Shown here: piece by piece, positions 18,041 through 26,955 of the stretch | How the letters are laid out: each line of letters begins with the position of its first letter | Numbering within the stretch: position 1 is the first letter of the stretch | Assembly: GCA_002842735.1 (NCBI GenBank) | Contig: PHEB01000019.1 | Span: 1 to 64,000, forward strand | Length of the DNA: 64,000 nt | Origin: Alphaproteobacteria bacterium HGW-Alphaproteobacteria-7 | GTDB taxonomy: Bacteria; Pseudomonadota; Alphaproteobacteria; Sphingomonadales; Sphingomonadaceae | Direction: 5' to 3' | Made by a program: the position numbers and the translations under genes | The notes under the pieces: generated by a model | The model's database searches: none | What the model was told of the DNA's origin: nothing | Seen by the model: only the letters and a program-made list of their open reading frames with translations

Positions 18041-18048
18041 ATTTGGAT

Positions 18049-18777
18049 ATGCTGCAATTCGGGGTGATCGGACACAAGGGCCGCATGGGGCAGGCGCTGG
18101 AGGCAGCAATTGCCGAAGCGGGGCACGAAATGCGTGTGGGCGTGGATGCCGGGGGCAATCCCGGCCCGCTGGCAGGGCAATGCGATGTGCTGGTCGATTT
18201 TTCCGCGCCCGAGGCGCTAGCCACCAATCTTGGCGCGGCGAAGGTGGCGGGGATTCCGATTCTGATCGGCACCACCGGATTGCAGGAGGAACATTTCGTC
18301 TTGCTCGCCAAAGCCGCCAGTGCGGTGCCGGTGCTGCAATCGGGCAACTTCTCGCTAGGCATCACGCTGATGGCGCATCTGGTGCGCGAGGCGGCGGCGC
18401 GACTGGGGCCGGATTGGGATATCGAAGTGCTGGAAATGCATCACCGGATGAAGGTCGATGCGCCGTCGGGCACCGCCAAGCTGCTGGGCGAAGCCGCAGC
18501 CGCAGCGCGCAAGATTGATCTGGCCGCCAATACGGAAAGCGGCCGTCACGGCATGACCGGCGCGCGGCGCGAAGGCGCGATCGGTTTTGCCACCTTGCGC
18601 GGCGGCACGGTGGCGGGCGAACATTCCGTGATCTTTGCCGGGCCGGAAGAACGCCTGACGATCTCTCACAACGCCGAAAACCGCATGATCTTTGCGCGCG
18701 GGGCGGTGAAGGCGGCGGCATGGCTGATCGGCAAGCCCGCCGGGCGTTACAGCATGAACGATGTGCTGGGGCTGTAA
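18049..18777 (+). CDS. dapB: 4-hydroxy-tetrahydrodipicolinate reductase
   Basis: 242 aa from ATG 18049, with GGAG 9 bp upstream; a TTG at 18043 is also in frame. N-terminal NAD(P)-binding GVIGHKGRMGQAL, substrate motif EMHHRMKVDAPSGTAKLLGE with the catalytic His and Lys, and C-terminal GKPAGRYSMNDVLGL. It reduces the cyclised product of DapA in the lysine/diaminopimelate pathway. dapE lies 2.5 kb away and lysC 38 kb away, so the pathway is dispersed. Confidence 0.96.
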   Translation: MLQFGVIGHKGRMGQALEAAIAEAGHEMRVGVDAGGNPGPLAGQCDVLVDFSAPEALATNLGAAKVAGIPILIGTTGLQEEHFVLLAKAASAVPVLQSGNFSLGITLMAHLVREAAARLGPDWDIEVLEMHHRMKVDAPSGTAKLLGEAAAAARKIDLAANTESGRHGMTGARREGAIGFATLRGGTVAGEHSVIFAGPEERLTISHNAENRMIFARGAVKAAAWLIGKPAGRYSMNDVLGL

Positions 18778-18786
18778 CCCGCGCCG

Positions 18787-19443
18787 ATGACCCGTGACCA
18801 GATTTTCGAGTTCTTCCGCCGCTTGGCCGAGGATAACCCTTCGCCCCAGACCGAGCTGGAATATGGCAATGCCTATCAGCTGGTGGTGGCCGTGGCGCTG
18901 TCGGCGCAGGCGACCGATGTCGGGGTGAACAAGGCGACACGGGCGCTGTTCGCCAAGGTTTCGACGCCGCAGCAGATGCTTGATCTGGGAGAGGATGGGC
19001 TGCGCGAGCACATCAAGACCATCGGCCTGTTCAATTCCAAGGCGAAGAACGTGATCGCGTTGTCACAGCTGCTGGTCGATGAATATGGCGGCGAAGTGCC
19101 CGATACCCGCGAAGCCCTCACCCGCCTGCCCGGCGTTGGGCGCAAGACCGCCAATGTCGTGCTCAATTGCTGGTTCGGGCAAGAAACCTTCGCGGTCGAC
19201 ACCCACATCTTCCGCCTTGGCAACCGCACCGGCATGGCCAAGGGCAAGACCCCCGAAGCGGTCGAGGCCAAGCTGGAAAAGCGCGTGCCGCAGCCATTTC
19301 GCCTGCATTCGCACCACTGGATGATCCTGCACGGGCGATACGTTTGCAAGGCAAGGACGCCCGAATGCTGGCGCTGCAAGGTCGCTGACCTTTGCAGCTT
19401 CAGGAAGAAGGTGCTGGAGTTACCGAAAGGGCGCGCCGATTAA
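18787..19443 (+). CDS. nth: Endonuclease III
   Basis: 218 aa. Helix-hairpin-helix LPGVGRKTANVVLN with the catalytic Lys, catalytic Asp in VDTHIFR, and the 4Fe-4S loop C-x6-C-x2-C-x5-C at the C-terminus (CKARTPECWRCKVADLC). It removes oxidised pyrimidines and cleaves the abasic site. It starts 9 bp after dapB and is probably co-transcribed. Confidence 0.96.
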   Translation: MTRDQIFEFFRRLAEDNPSPQTELEYGNAYQLVVAVALSAQATDVGVNKATRALFAKVSTPQQMLDLGEDGLREHIKTIGLFNSKAKNVIALSQLLVDEYGGEVPDTREALTRLPGVGRKTANVVLNCWFGQETFAVDTHIFRLGNRTGMAKGKTPEAVEAKLEKRVPQPFRLHSHHWMILHGRYVCKARTPECWRCKVADLCSFRKKVLELPKGRAD

Positions 19444-19497
19444 GCTAAGGTTCAAGCGCCGGGGCGATGATGCGGCGCATATTGGTGGAGAAGCGTG

Positions 19498-19911
19498 ATG
19501 AACCTGAAGAACCTGAGCCTTGCCGCCCTGCCCCTGTCGCTGTTCGCAATCGCTTGCGCTCCGGTGGAACACGCGACGGATGCCAACCCTGCCGCCGGGG
19601 CACCTGCGGTGACGGTGGTGGGCGAGCCGCAGCAATGCCTCCCCCGAAGCCAGATCCGCCAGACGGCGGTGCGCAGTGACCGGGTGATCGATTTCGAAAT
19701 GAACGGCGGCAAGGTCTATCGCAGCACCCTGGCCCAACGCTGTCCGGGGCTGGGTTTAGAACGCGCGATCACCTACGAAACCTCGATCGACCAGCTGTGC
19801 ACCACCCAGATCGTTTACGCGCTGCAGAACGCCAGTGGCGGGTTTGGTGGGTCTAGACGCGGCGCGGCGTGCACCTTGGGTGAATTTGTGCCGGTCGAAT
19901 ATGTAAGGTAG
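19498..19911 (+). CDS. DUF6491-like lipoprotein
   Basis: 137 aa from ATG 19498 (GTG 19495 also possible). Signal peptide ending FAIAC (Cys20). The mature part has the family pattern QCLPRSQIRQT, DRVIDFEMNGGKVYR and RCPGLGLERAI with several conserved Cys, predicted to sit in the periplasm or outer membrane. Function unknown. It is 54 bp after nth. Confidence 0.75.
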   Translation: MNLKNLSLAALPLSLFAIACAPVEHATDANPAAGAPAVTVVGEPQQCLPRSQIRQTAVRSDRVIDFEMNGGKVYRSTLAQRCPGLGLERAITYETSIDQLCTTQIVYALQNASGGFGGSRRGAACTLGEFVPVEYVR

Positions 19912-20001
19912 GCGAAGAGCGAATAAGCCTGCCTTTGGCCAGCCCGCTAAGATGCTGACGCATCACGCGCTGGAAATGCGCGGGGCGCCGCACCGGCTTA
20001 A

Positions 20002-20036
20002 CCAAAGCCCGATGAGTCAGGCTCATCGCGCTTTGG
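20002..20036 (-). terminator. Palindromic repeat acting as probable terminator of the symporter gene
   Basis: CCAAAGCCCGATGAG (20002-20016) pairs with 20022-20036 with one mismatch around a TCAGG loop, ending 2 bp from the symporter stop. The same sequence type recurs in degenerate form at 10652-10697, so it is also an interspersed repeat. The T-run is weak. Confidence 0.6.
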
Positions 20037-20038
20037 TA

Positions 20039-21274
20039 TCACACATCATCCGCGCTGATCAGTTCGGCCTTGTCGAGTTCGCCCGTCAGGCTCGCCACGG
20101 TCACCGCCACCGCGCCATCGCCGGTGATGTTGGTGGTGGTGCGCATCATGTCCATGATCCGGTCAACCCCGGCGACAAAGGCGATGGTTTCCAGCGGCAC
20201 GTTCACCGCGCTGAACACCAGCGCCATCATGATCAGCCCCGCGCCGGGAATCCCCGCCGCGCCGACCGCGCCGAGCGTGCCGAGCAGCGCGATCATCGCG
20301 TAATCGCCCCAGCTCAGATCCACCCCGAAAATCTGCGCCCCGAACAGGGTCGCCAGCCCCAGATACATCGCGGTGCCGTTCATGTTAACAGTCGCGCCAA
20401 GGCTGATGACAAAGCTGGCAACCGGCTTTGACACGCCCAGATTGCGTTCGGCACAGCGCAGCGTGACCGGCAGCGTCGCGTTGGAACTGGCGGTGGAATA
20501 GCTCACCGCCATCGCATCGATCATCCCGCGGAAGAACCCGATCACCGGCACCCGCGCGATCAGTTTGAGCATCCCGCCATAGATCAGGATAATGATCAGG
20601 AAGCAGCCGAAATAATTGAGGAACACCAGTTTCCCCAGCGCGGCGAGCGCATCAAAGCCCAGCGTGCCCGCCACCCACGCCATCAGCGCGAACACCCCGA
20701 ACGGGGTCAATTCCATCACGATCGCGGTGACTTTCTGCATCACCACAGAGCCGCTTTCGAAGATCTTGAGCGCAGGCTCGCCGTCTTCCTTGGCCATCAG
20801 GATGCCGATCCCGGTCAGCAGTGAAAACACGATCAGCGGTAGCACATTGACGTCCGCCATCACCTGAACCGGGCTTTGCGGGATCATGCCCAGCACCATG
20901 TCGCGCCAGCTGGTATCGGCAGGTTCAGGGGGAGCGCCGATTGTCAGTGCCGAGGTATCGACCCCCAGCCCCGGCGCGATCAGCGTGCCCAATGCCAGCC
21001 CCAGCCACACCGCCATCTGACCCGTCACCACAAACAGCAACATCGCCCGCCAGCCGACGCTGCCCAGCTTACGCAGATCGCCAATACTGGCGACGCCTGC
21101 GACCAGGCTGAAGAAGATCAAGGGCACCACCAGCATCTTGATAAAGGCGACAAACACATCGCCGATGATCTTGATGCTTTCCGCCCCCGGCCCCCAAAAA
21201 CGCCCGACGATGATGCCAAGGATCAGCGCCGCAATCACGCGTTGCCACAGGGGAATTCGCAGCCAAGTGCTCAA
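20039..21274 (-). CDS. Dicarboxylate/amino acid:cation symporter (DAACS family)
   Basis: 411 aa from TTG 21274, supported by GGAAGGA about 9 bp upstream. Eight membrane helices and two re-entrant loops are expected. The serine-rich loop SYSTASSNATLPVTLRCAE and the NMNGTAMY motif that bind cation and substrate are both present, as is IPGAGLIMM. It takes up glutamate, aspartate or C4-dicarboxylates with H+ or Na+. It begins 1 bp after the dapE stop, so the two are co-translated. Confidence 0.92.
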   Translation of the reverse strand: MSTWLRIPLWQRVIAALILGIIVGRFWGPGAESIKIIGDVFVAFIKMLVVPLIFFSLVAGVASIGDLRKLGSVGWRAMLLFVVTGQMAVWLGLALGTLIAPGLGVDTSALTIGAPPEPADTSWRDMVLGMIPQSPVQVMADVNVLPLIVFSLLTGIGILMAKEDGEPALKIFESGSVVMQKVTAIVMELTPFGVFALMAWVAGTLGFDALAALGKLVFLNYFGCFLIIILIYGGMLKLIARVPVIGFFRGMIDAMAVSYSTASSNATLPVTLRCAERNLGVSKPVASFVISLGATVNMNGTAMYLGLATLFGAQIFGVDLSWGDYAMIALLGTLGAVGAAGIPGAGLIMMALVFSAVNVPLETIAFVAGVDRIMDMMRTTTNITGDGAVAVTVASLTGELDKAELISADDV

Positions 21275-21275
21275 A

Positions 21276-22424
21276 TTAATGTCCTTCCTCTAACGTCAGC
21301 GCGGCGCGGGCGATGCGGGCATAAATACGGGCGAGCGCGGCCAGATCGGGGATCGCCGCCGCCTCGTCACGCTTATGCATGGTGGCGTTGCACAGGCCGA
21401 ATTCGATCACCGGACAGACAGCGCGCAGGAACCGCGCGTCGGATGTGCCGCCGGTGGTGGACAGTTCGGGGGCGATGCCAGTTTCCGCCTCAACCGCCGC
21501 CGCGACCAGTTTCGAAAACGCGCCCGGTTCGGTCAGGAACGGTTCGCCCGAAATGATCGGCCGCGCATGGCCGCCGTGCTGATCGGCGATGGCGCAAACC
21601 CTGTCGGACAGGCTTTTGCCGCTGTGCAAATCGTTGAAGCGGATCGATATCCGCGCCCGCCCCTGCGCGGGGATGACGTTGTGCGCCGTGTTGGGCGCAG
21701 TGATTTCAGTGATTTCAAGGTTCGACGGTTGAAACCACTGCGTGCCGCTATCCAGCGTCAGCGCGTCCAGCTGCGCCAGAATCGCCACCAGTTTGGGCAG
21801 CGGATTATCGGCCAGATGCGGATAGGCGACATGGCCCTGCGTGCCGTCCACGGTAATCCAGATATTGACCGAACCGCGCCGCCCGATCTTCACCATGTCG
21901 CCCAAACGGTTGACTGACGTAGGCTCACCCACAAGGCACAGGTCAGGCTGGTGGCCCGCTGCCGCCATGTAATCGATCAGCGCGCGGGTGCCGTGCAGCG
22001 CGGGGCCTTCTTCGTCACCGGTGATGATAAAGCTGATCGTGCCCGCTTCGGCAGGCACATCGGCCACGGCGGCGACCATCGCGGCAATCGCGCCCTTCAT
22101 ATCGACCGCGCCGCGCCCGTGCAGCAGTTCACCCCGCACTTCGGGGATGAACGGATCGGTTGCCCAGCCATCTCCCGGCGGCACCACATCCAGATGCCCG
22201 GCAAAGGCAAAGTGCCGTGACCCCGGCGGCCCGGCGCGAATGGCGAACAGGTTTTCGACCGGAGCCTCGTCGCTGCCCTCTGGCCCTTCGCCGCGCATGA
22301 ACCGATGCACCGCAAAGCCCAGCGGCGCGAGCATCGTTTCCAATTCATCAAACACCGCGCCGCTTGCAGGCGTCACGGAAGGCGCGGCAATCAGGCGCTT
22401 GGCAAGGTCGAGCGGATCGAGCAT
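21276..22424 (-). CDS. dapE: Succinyl-diaminopimelate desuccinylase
   Basis: 382 aa from ATG 22424. The frame stays open to 23111, but that extension is antisense to the LysE gene and has no homology. M20 metallopeptidase motifs: GHLDVVPPGDGW, GRGAVDMKGA, TGDEEGPALHGT and the C-terminal CNATMHKRDE histidine region. It releases LL-diaminopimelate from its N-succinyl form for lysine and peptidoglycan. Confidence 0.95.
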   Translation of the reverse strand: MLDPLDLAKRLIAAPSVTPASGAVFDELETMLAPLGFAVHRFMRGEGPEGSDEAPVENLFAIRAGPPGSRHFAFAGHLDVVPPGDGWATDPFIPEVRGELLHGRGAVDMKGAIAAMVAAVADVPAEAGTISFIITGDEEGPALHGTRALIDYMAAAGHQPDLCLVGEPTSVNRLGDMVKIGRRGSVNIWITVDGTQGHVAYPHLADNPLPKLVAILAQLDALTLDSGTQWFQPSNLEITEITAPNTAHNVIPAQGRARISIRFNDLHSGKSLSDRVCAIADQHGGHARPIISGEPFLTEPGAFSKLVAAAVEAETGIAPELSTTGGTSDARFLRAVCPVIEFGLCNATMHKRDEAAAIPDLAALARIYARIARAALTLEEGH

Positions 22425-22580
22425 TCGTGCAGGCCTAGCAGGAGTTGCCGCCAATGCCCAAGCTTGATCTTGACGCCATTCCCCAGACCAATGCGACCGG
22501 CTATCCGCGCAAGAACGCAAGGCGCTTCGCCAGCGAACGGCTCCCATGAAGCGGCGCGCGGACTGCGGGGGAAAAGCGGC

Positions 22581-23192
22581 ATGATGGATATTGCCGGATT
22601 TGCGTTTGCCGTGTTGCTGATCGAGCTGACACCGGGGCCGAATATGGGGTGGCTGGTCACGCTCACCCTGGCCGAGGGGCGACGCGCGGGGCTTTCTGCG
22701 ATCAGCGGGATTGCATTGGGCCTCGCTGGCAATGCGGCGCTCAGCGTGCTGGCGGCCTCCTTCATCCTCGCGCAGGACGCAATGCTGGCGCAGGCGATGT
22801 CGGCGCTGGCCGCGGCCATGATGGCGTGGCTGGCGTTTGAGGCATGGCGCGCATCGGGGGAAAGTTCGCCAGCCGCCACCCCGCACATAATCGGGCGGCG
22901 CAATTTCCTTGCGGGATTGGCGATCAATCTGTTCAATCCCAAATCGGCGCTGTTTTTCATCACCGTCATGCCGCAATTCATCGCCGGAGGCCGGCCAAGT
23001 CTGAGCCAGGGGCTGGTGATGGCCGCAGTCAGCGTCAGCATCGCCACGTCGATCCATCTGACGCTGGTGCTGGGAGCGGGGCGACTGCGACCATTGCTGA
23101 TGGCGCAGCATCGCGCGATGATCGTGCGGCGCGTGCTGGCGCTGGCGATGCTGGGCGTGGCAGCGTGGTTCCTTACCAAAGCATTCGCTTAA
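22581..23192 (+). CDS. LysE/RhtB family amino acid exporter
   Basis: 203 aa with six hydrophobic segments, start MMDIAGFAFAVLLIELTPGP; the TPGPN motif and GLAINLFNPKSALFF are diagnostic. An inner-membrane efflux protein for amino acids or related metabolites; substrate cannot be read. Its TAA shares bases with the stop of the convergent S1/P1 nuclease gene. Confidence 0.9.
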   Translation: MMDIAGFAFAVLLIELTPGPNMGWLVTLTLAEGRRAGLSAISGIALGLAGNAALSVLAASFILAQDAMLAQAMSALAAAMMAWLAFEAWRASGESSPAATPHIIGRRNFLAGLAINLFNPKSALFFITVMPQFIAGGRPSLSQGLVMAAVSVSIATSIHLTLVLGAGRLRPLLMAQHRAMIVRRVLALAMLGVAAWFLTKAFA

Positions 23193-24070
23193 CGCCGCCG
23201 CTGCTCCTCCACCACCAGCGGCCCCGGCGCGAAGGCGCTTTCCAGCAGATCGGCAATGCGCAGCCCGGCCTGCTGCACCCGCCGCTTGGCAATCGGCACA
23301 CCGCGGATGATGTCTTCTTGGCTCAACGCGGTTTCATCGGGCAGCGGGGCGGCGCAAACGTCTTCGGTGTCGAATGCGGTGGGGTAGACAAAACTGCGCG
23401 CAATTTCCCAGCTTTCGCGGCCCCAGTCGTCAGGCGTGCCGCCGCTCAACTCCGCGCGTTCGGCGGACGAATAGCGCCGCACCACCGGATCGGCGGGATC
23501 GCTGATCGCGCGTTCGGCCAGCGGGCCATCCCAGATGCTGTGCAGGTTATAGCCCGGTCTGATCCCGTAGTCGGCCTTGCGGTCATTGCCGCCGCGATCC
23601 TCGTTATCGCCCGAATGCAGCGGCATATGCACATCGCCGGCAAAATGCACCACGAAGGCCAGCGCCTCCAGCCGGATCGCGGCGGGCAGGCTTTCATCGG
23701 CCAGCATCCGGTGCGCGCGGGTCACTTGCGCGGTGACGCAATTGCCGCCCGCACAATTGGCGCGGGGGTTGAACGCCTGACAGACCGGCGCGGTGCGGTA
23801 ATGCCACGCGGCGGTATATCCCCAGCGCCAGCCTTCGCCGCGGATGCAATCGGGCCATACCGCCGCATCCTCAAGGCTTTTAAGCGGGCATTCGGGCGTG
23901 CCCAGCGCCGGTTCCGACCGGATCAGCCGCGCGATTTTGGCGCGCACTTGCGGCGAGACATTGGCCTCGGCAATCGCGGCGGTTTTGCGGTGGGCGTAGA
24001 ACCCCCAGGCATGGGCGGGCGCGGGCAGGATCACCGCCAACGCCAGCGCTACGGCGAGCGCCGCCTTCAC
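23189..24070 (-). CDS. Secreted S1/P1-type zinc nuclease
   Basis: 293 aa from GTG 24070, whose GTGA overlaps the GST stop. The signal peptide ends PAHA, so the mature protein begins with Trp (WGFYAHR), as S1/P1 nucleases need because the N-terminal Trp is a zinc ligand. Further zinc ligands are in HFAGDVHMPLH and NLHSIWDG. It would cut single-stranded DNA/RNA in the periplasm or outside and may release phosphate and nucleosides. Several Cys suggest disulfides. Confidence 0.92.
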   Translation of the reverse strand: MKAALAVALALAVILPAPAHAWGFYAHRKTAAIAEANVSPQVRAKIARLIRSEPALGTPECPLKSLEDAAVWPDCIRGEGWRWGYTAAWHYRTAPVCQAFNPRANCAGGNCVTAQVTRAHRMLADESLPAAIRLEALAFVVHFAGDVHMPLHSGDNEDRGGNDRKADYGIRPGYNLHSIWDGPLAERAISDPADPVVRRYSSAERAELSGGTPDDWGRESWEIARSFVYPTAFDTEDVCAAPLPDETALSQEDIIRGVPIAKRRVQQAGLRIADLLESAFAPGPLVVEEQRRR

Positions 24071-24729
24071 GCGACATCCTCGTATTGTTCGATCACCCAT
24101 TCTTCTTCCCCTGCCGCGCCGATCCATTCGGCCATCCAGTCATGTTCCCAGATCGCCTGCATATAGGCCTGCGCAAATCCCGGCACGCCGATGCCATAGG
24201 TGACAAACCGCGTCACCACCGGGGCATAGAAGATGTCCGCCGCACCGAACGTGCCGAACAGATACGGCCCCGCCCCGCCGTGGCGCGCGCGTGCTTCGGC
24301 CCACAGGCCAAGGATACGGACGATGTCGTGCTTGGTCGCGTCGGACAGGCCGGGCAATTCCACCCGGCGGCGAATGTTCATCGGCAATTCGTTGCGCAGG
24401 GATTGGAAATTCGAATGCATTTCGGACACGATTGACCGCGCCATGCCGCGTGCGACATTATCCTTGGGCCAGAACCGGTCGCGCCCGACCTTGTCGGCAA
24501 GATATTCCATGATCGCCATGCTTTCCCACACCACCGCTTCGCCATCCCACAGGATCGGCATCTTGCCCGATGAAGGCTGCATCTCGTCCATGTCCTGTTT
24601 CAGCCGATCCCATTCTTCGCCCATCAGCGGCACGGTAAGCTCGTCGAAATGCAGCCCCGATTGCTTGAGCGCGAGCCAGCCGCGAAGGCTCCAGCTGGAA
24701 TAATTCTTGTTGCCGATGATCAGTTTCAT
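24067..24729 (-). CDS. Glutathione S-transferase family protein
   Basis: 220 aa from ATG 24729. The N-terminal thioredoxin fold starts KLIIGNKNYSSWSLRGWLAL, with SSWSLR at the glutathione site and KMPILWDGEAVVWESMAI as the cis-Pro and ESxAI motif. The C-terminal half is helical. It conjugates glutathione or isomerises an unknown substrate. Translationally coupled to the downstream nuclease. Confidence 0.9.
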   Translation of the reverse strand: MKLIIGNKNYSSWSLRGWLALKQSGLHFDELTVPLMGEEWDRLKQDMDEMQPSSGKMPILWDGEAVVWESMAIMEYLADKVGRDRFWPKDNVARGMARSIVSEMHSNFQSLRNELPMNIRRRVELPGLSDATKHDIVRILGLWAEARARHGGAGPYLFGTFGAADIFYAPVVTRFVTYGIGVPGFAQAYMQAIWEHDWMAEWIGAAGEEEWVIEQYEDVA

Positions 24730-24841
24730 GAGGCTGCTTACTCCGGCTTGCGCTTGCGGTTGATACATGGCCCTAGATATGCGGGCTTTTCCTGTCGAGC
24801 ATGAAGCGGCTATTGCTGTGCCACCAACAGGAGCTTCGCTT

Positions 24842-25273
24842 ATGACCCTTCGTCCGTTTCACCTCGCCTTTCCGGTTGATGATCTTTCCGCCGCGCGCGC
24901 CTTTTATGGCGGGGTGATGGGGTGCAGCGAAGGGCGGTCGAGCGATGAATGGATCGATTTCGATTTCCACGGCCACCAGATCGTCGCGCACCTTGCGCCG
25001 GACAAGGGGGGTGCCAAAAACCGCGATGTTGCCAATACCCACGTTGACGGCCACGGCGTGCCGGTGCCGCATTTCGGCCTTGTGCTGGGCATGGACGAGT
25101 GGGAGGCACTGGCCGCGCGGCTGCGCGCTGGCGGCTGCGAATTCGTGATCGAACCGACCATCCGTTTCAAAGGCCAGCCGGGCGAACAGGCCACGATGTT
25201 CCTGCGCGATCCATCAGGCAACGCGCTGGAGTTCAAGGCCTTTGGCGATGTCGGGCAGTTGTTCGCGCGGTAA
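24842..25273 (+). CDS. VOC family (glyoxalase-like) protein
   Basis: 143 aa from ATG 24842, preceded by AGGAG. Two beta-alpha-beta-beta-beta modules; [18 protein letters not shown] and [15 protein letters not shown] mark the ends of the metal-binding fold, with His and Glu ligands visible. Reaction unknown; it resembles proteins annotated as glyoxalase/bleomycin-resistance. Divergent from the GST gene. Confidence 0.88.
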   Translation: MTLRPFHLAFPVDDLSAARAFYGGVMGCSEGRSSDEWIDFDFHGHQIVAHLAPDKGGAKNRDVANTHVDGHGVPVPHFGLVLGMDEWEALAARLRAGGCEFVIEPTIRFKGQPGEQATMFLRDPSGNALEFKAFGDVGQLFAR

Positions 25274-25340
25274 AAGCGGCGAGGCACTTCGTCCCGCAAC
25301 CGCCAGCCGATGCCATCTCTTTAGGCGCAAGGAGCAAACC

Positions 25341-26318
25341 ATGATCAAATATACCGCCCTGCTGGCTTCCGCGCTGGCTATCGCCGTTCCGGCCCACGCC
25401 AATCCTGCACCCGAAGCGCAGATCGAAGCTGCGGGGCCGCATGGGCCGCTGGCTGGCACCATGCTGGATGCCCCCGCGCGCAATGCAGCCGATGCGCAGC
25501 GGCCGGTGGCGTTGATCATCCCCGGCTCTGGCCCGACCGACCGCGACGGCAATAACCCGCTGGGCGTGCGCGCGGCGAGCTATCGCTTGCTGGCCGAAGG
25601 ACTCGCCGCCGAAGGCATTGCCAGCGTGCGGATCGACAAGCGCGGGATGTTCGGCAGCGCCGCCGCCATCCCCGATGCCAACGCGGTGACGATTGCCGAT
25701 TATGTGGCTGACACCGCCGCATGGGTCGGTGTGATCCGCGCGGCGACGGGGGCGGATTGCGTCTGGCTGCTGGGCCATAGCGAAGGCGGGCTGGTGGCGC
25801 TTGCGGCCGCGCAGCAGGTCGAAGGCCTGTGCGGGCTGGTGCTGATCGCTGCGCCGGGCAGGCCGCTGGGCGAAGTGCTCAAGCAACAGCTGCGCGCCAA
25901 CCCGGCCAATGCGCCGCTGCTTGGTGCGGCGGACGATGCGATTGACCGGCTCGCCGCAGGTCAGCGGGTCGATGCGGCCACCCTGCCCCCGGCGTTGCTG
26001 CCGCTGTTTAATCCGGCGTTGCAGGGCTATTTCATCAGCATCATGGCGCTTGACCCGGCAGACCTCGCCGCGCGTGCGCAATTGCCGATCCTGATCGTTC
26101 AGGGCGGCAAGGACTTGCAAGTGTCGGTGGCCGATGCGCAGCGGCTGAAAGCCGCCAACCCCTCTGCCGCGTTGACGATCCTGCCCGATGCCAGCCATGT
26201 GCTGAAAGACGTTGCGGGCAACAGCCCGGCGGATAACATGGCAACCTACACCGCGCCCGATCTGCCGCTGGCCAAGGGGATCATCGCCGCAATCGCGGGT
26301 TTCATCCAGCAGCCCTGA
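25341..26318 (+). CDS. Secreted alpha/beta hydrolase
   Basis: 325 aa from ATG 25341 with AAGGAG upstream. The signal peptide ends PAHA. The nucleophile elbow is GHSEGG (Ser), the oxyanion-region motif is [13 protein letters not shown], and a C-terminal Asp (QGGKD) and His (DASHVLK) complete the triad. Likely periplasmic esterase or lipase-like enzyme; substrate unknown. Confidence 0.9.
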   Translation: MIKYTALLASALAIAVPAHANPAPEAQIEAAGPHGPLAGTMLDAPARNAADAQRPVALIIPGSGPTDRDGNNPLGVRAASYRLLAEGLAAEGIASVRIDKRGMFGSAAAIPDANAVTIADYVADTAAWVGVIRAATGADCVWLLGHSEGGLVALAAAQQVEGLCGLVLIAAPGRPLGEVLKQQLRANPANAPLLGAADDAIDRLAAGQRVDAATLPPALLPLFNPALQGYFISIMALDPADLAARAQLPILIVQGGKDLQVSVADAQRLKAANPSAALTILPDASHVLKDVAGNSPADNMATYTAPDLPLAKGIIAAIAGFIQQP

Positions 26319-26422
26319 TGTGCAAGACCGGGCGCGGGCCGAAGCGCATTTTCTTGACTTCGCGCACCCTCTTGCCTAGCTGCGCATCTTTCCTGCATTC
26401 AGTGATTCCAAAAGGGCCGCCC

Positions 26423-26767
26423 ATGGCACGCGTTACCGTTGAAGATTGCGTCGACAAGGTTCCCAACCGTTTCGACCTCGTATTGCTCGCCGCACAGCGC
26501 GCGCGTGAAATCTCAGGCGGCAGCGACCTGACCATTGACCGTGATCGGGACAAGAACCCGGTCGTGGCGCTGCGCGAAATCGCAGACGAAACCATCCGTC
26601 CGCGCGACCTGCTCGAATCGCTGGTGGTCAGCCTGCAAAAAATCCTCCCCGATGACGAGGATGAGGCCGATGAGATCGGTTCGCTCAGCCAATCGGCCGA
26701 AGCGTTGCGGATCACCGCCTCGGCACCGGCCCGCACATCGTCGCTGGGCGGCGATTACGAAGGCTGA
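26423..26767 (+). CDS. rpoZ: RNA polymerase omega subunit
   Basis: 114 aa from ATG 26423. The omega core [20 protein letters not shown] is followed by a typical acidic C-terminal half. It binds the beta' subunit and helps RNA polymerase assembly and ppGpp response. No spoT follows here, unlike in enterobacteria. Confidence 0.95.
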   Translation: MARVTVEDCVDKVPNRFDLVLLAAQRAREISGGSDLTIDRDRDKNPVVALREIADETIRPRDLLESLVVSLQKILPDDEDEADEIGSLSQSAEALRITASAPARTSSLGGDYEG

Positions 26768-26827
26768 TTGGCGCTGCTGTAGGATTGCGGCGGTGTTTGG
26801 GGTGGTTTAGGCCGGCCCAGACCCCGG

Positions 26828-26886
26828 CTTGACTGGCTTTGCCCCCTCCTTGACCGCTTCTTGACCCTGGCTTGATCGCGCTTGCC
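26828..26886 (+). promoter_or_regulatory. Helically phased CTTGAC repeats upstream of the orphan parA
   Basis: CTTGAC at 26828, 26849 and 26860, CTTGAT at 26871 and CTTGCC at 26881. Spacings are 21, 11, 11 and 10 bp, i.e. whole helical turns on one face. This pattern resembles multimeric direct-repeat operators such as those of OmpR/PhoB-type regulators. The binding protein is unknown. Confidence 0.45.
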
Positions 26887-26955
26887 ATCGGGTTTTTGCG
26901 CCTTATCCCTGTGCCGGTGTAATCAAACCGTCACAAAATAAGGCAGCGCGCAAGC

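Noticed and set aside
22425-23111. N-terminal extension of DapE to 611 residues
   Set aside because: It is antisense to the LysE gene, shows no homology, and dapE homology starts at ATG 22424.
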